Below are positions 63,995-64,000 of a stretch of DNA of 64,000 bases, piece after piece (positions within the stretch are counted from its first letter, which is position 1; each line of letters starts with the position of its first letter). Below the pieces are notes generated by a model. That model ran no database searches. It saw nothing but the letters and a program-made list of their open reading frames with translations, and was not told where the DNA came from. The stretch comes from CAYVQF01 sp964454015 (GTDB lineage: Bacteria; Myxococcota_A; Bradymonadia; UBA4248), in NCBI GenBank assembly GCA_964454015.1, contig CAYVQF010000011.1, forward strand, positions 43,725 through 107,724. Reading direction: 5' to 3'. The translations under genes were made by a program, and so were the position numbers.

Positions 63995-64000
63995 CCAAGA

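Larger units (their letters stand above)
63227..64000. other. Gene-free region with strongly G/T-skewed stretch
   Basis: No open frame here is convincing. From about 63590 to 63900 the plus strand is rich in G and T with few A or C, and overall GC is lower than elsewhere. It ends at a plus-strand hairpin. Short minus-strand frames (for example 63594-63776 and 63683-63940) are A/C-rich and low-complexity, with no ribosome-binding site. The stretch may be a regulatory or untranslated region, or a small RNA. Confidence 0.6.

Overview
The window looks like a chromosomal segment of a GC-rich deltaproteobacterial-type predator or saprophyte of the Myxococcota/Bradymonadota kind. This is an inference from content. 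It has two Hanks-type Ser/Thr kinases with the GGMAE glycine loop and HRDxxPxN catalytic loop seen in that group, one of them carrying PEGA domains. It also has FHA proteins, two outer-membrane barrel proteins of a myxobacterial type, a TPR protein with a GCxC/transmembrane/poly-Arg C-terminal tail like MYXO-CTERM, many lipoproteins, and a mixture of housekeeping and lineage-specific genes. No phage, IS element, CRISPR array, rRNA or tRNA gene was recognised. One 100-N assembly gap lies at 894-993.

Layout. 1-7.4 kb (+): the 3' end of mpl with a repetitive tail, a CPBP intramembrane protease, a membrane-anchored kinase, a large lipoprotein, then an overlapping SDR plus steroid-5-alpha-reductase-like pair. 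7.4-12 kb (+): a large Ig-like lipoprotein with promoter and terminator, then a PEGA-domain kinase. 12-14.5 kb (-): a long SppA with an extra exported N-terminal domain. 14.6-24 kb (+): truD, a 1349-residue TPR protein, an FHA protein fused to a CpaF-like ATPase that has lost its key catalytic residues, and a membrane protein with two FHA domains. 24-30.8 kb (-): a complete five-gene oligopeptide-type ABC importer with unusual permease inserts. 30.9-37 kb (+): aspS, an anchored ftsY with a repetitive linker, and two barrel proteins. 37-38.7 kb (-): a nitroreductase and a tail-anchored repeat protein. 38.8-46.9 kb (+): a lipoprotein, a small helical protein, the overlapping chain rluD-type/ubiB-type/hrpB, a hemerythrin protein and a membrane metallopeptidase. 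46.9-49.7 kb (-): mutS. 50-51.9 kb (+): two exported proteins of unknown function. 51.9-54.8 kb (-): selA overlapping a ParA-like ATPase fused to a RodZ-type HTH. 55-61.6 kb (+): phoH, a 7TM-HD (PgpH-like) gene and ybeY, then the TPR protein with the GCxC tail and an alpha/beta hydrolase lacking its serine nucleophile. 61.6-63.2 kb (-): Pit phosphate transporter and its DUF47 partner. 63.2-64 kb: no supported gene, a G/T-skewed stretch and two terminator-like hairpins.

How the genes may work together. The kinases, FHA proteins and a tail-anchored protein with repeated RRAST motifs would make a plausible Ser/Thr phosphorylation network at the cell envelope. Housekeeping genes cover translation and tRNA modification (truD, aspS, rluD-type, selA, hrpB, ybeY), protein targeting (ftsY), mismatch repair (mutS) and cell-wall recycling (mpl). 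The strongest candidates for undescribed biology are the TPR/FHA-pseudo-ATPase/FHA-FHA block at 15.9-24 kb, the SDR-5-alpha-reductase pair at 5.6-7.4 kb, and the selA-linked ParA-HTH fusion. Three proteins here lack a normally invariant catalytic residue: Walker A Lys to Arg twice, and nucleophile Ser to Gly once. Three in-frame minisatellites (18, 15 and 18 bp) lengthen mpl, ftsY and the FHA-ATPase.
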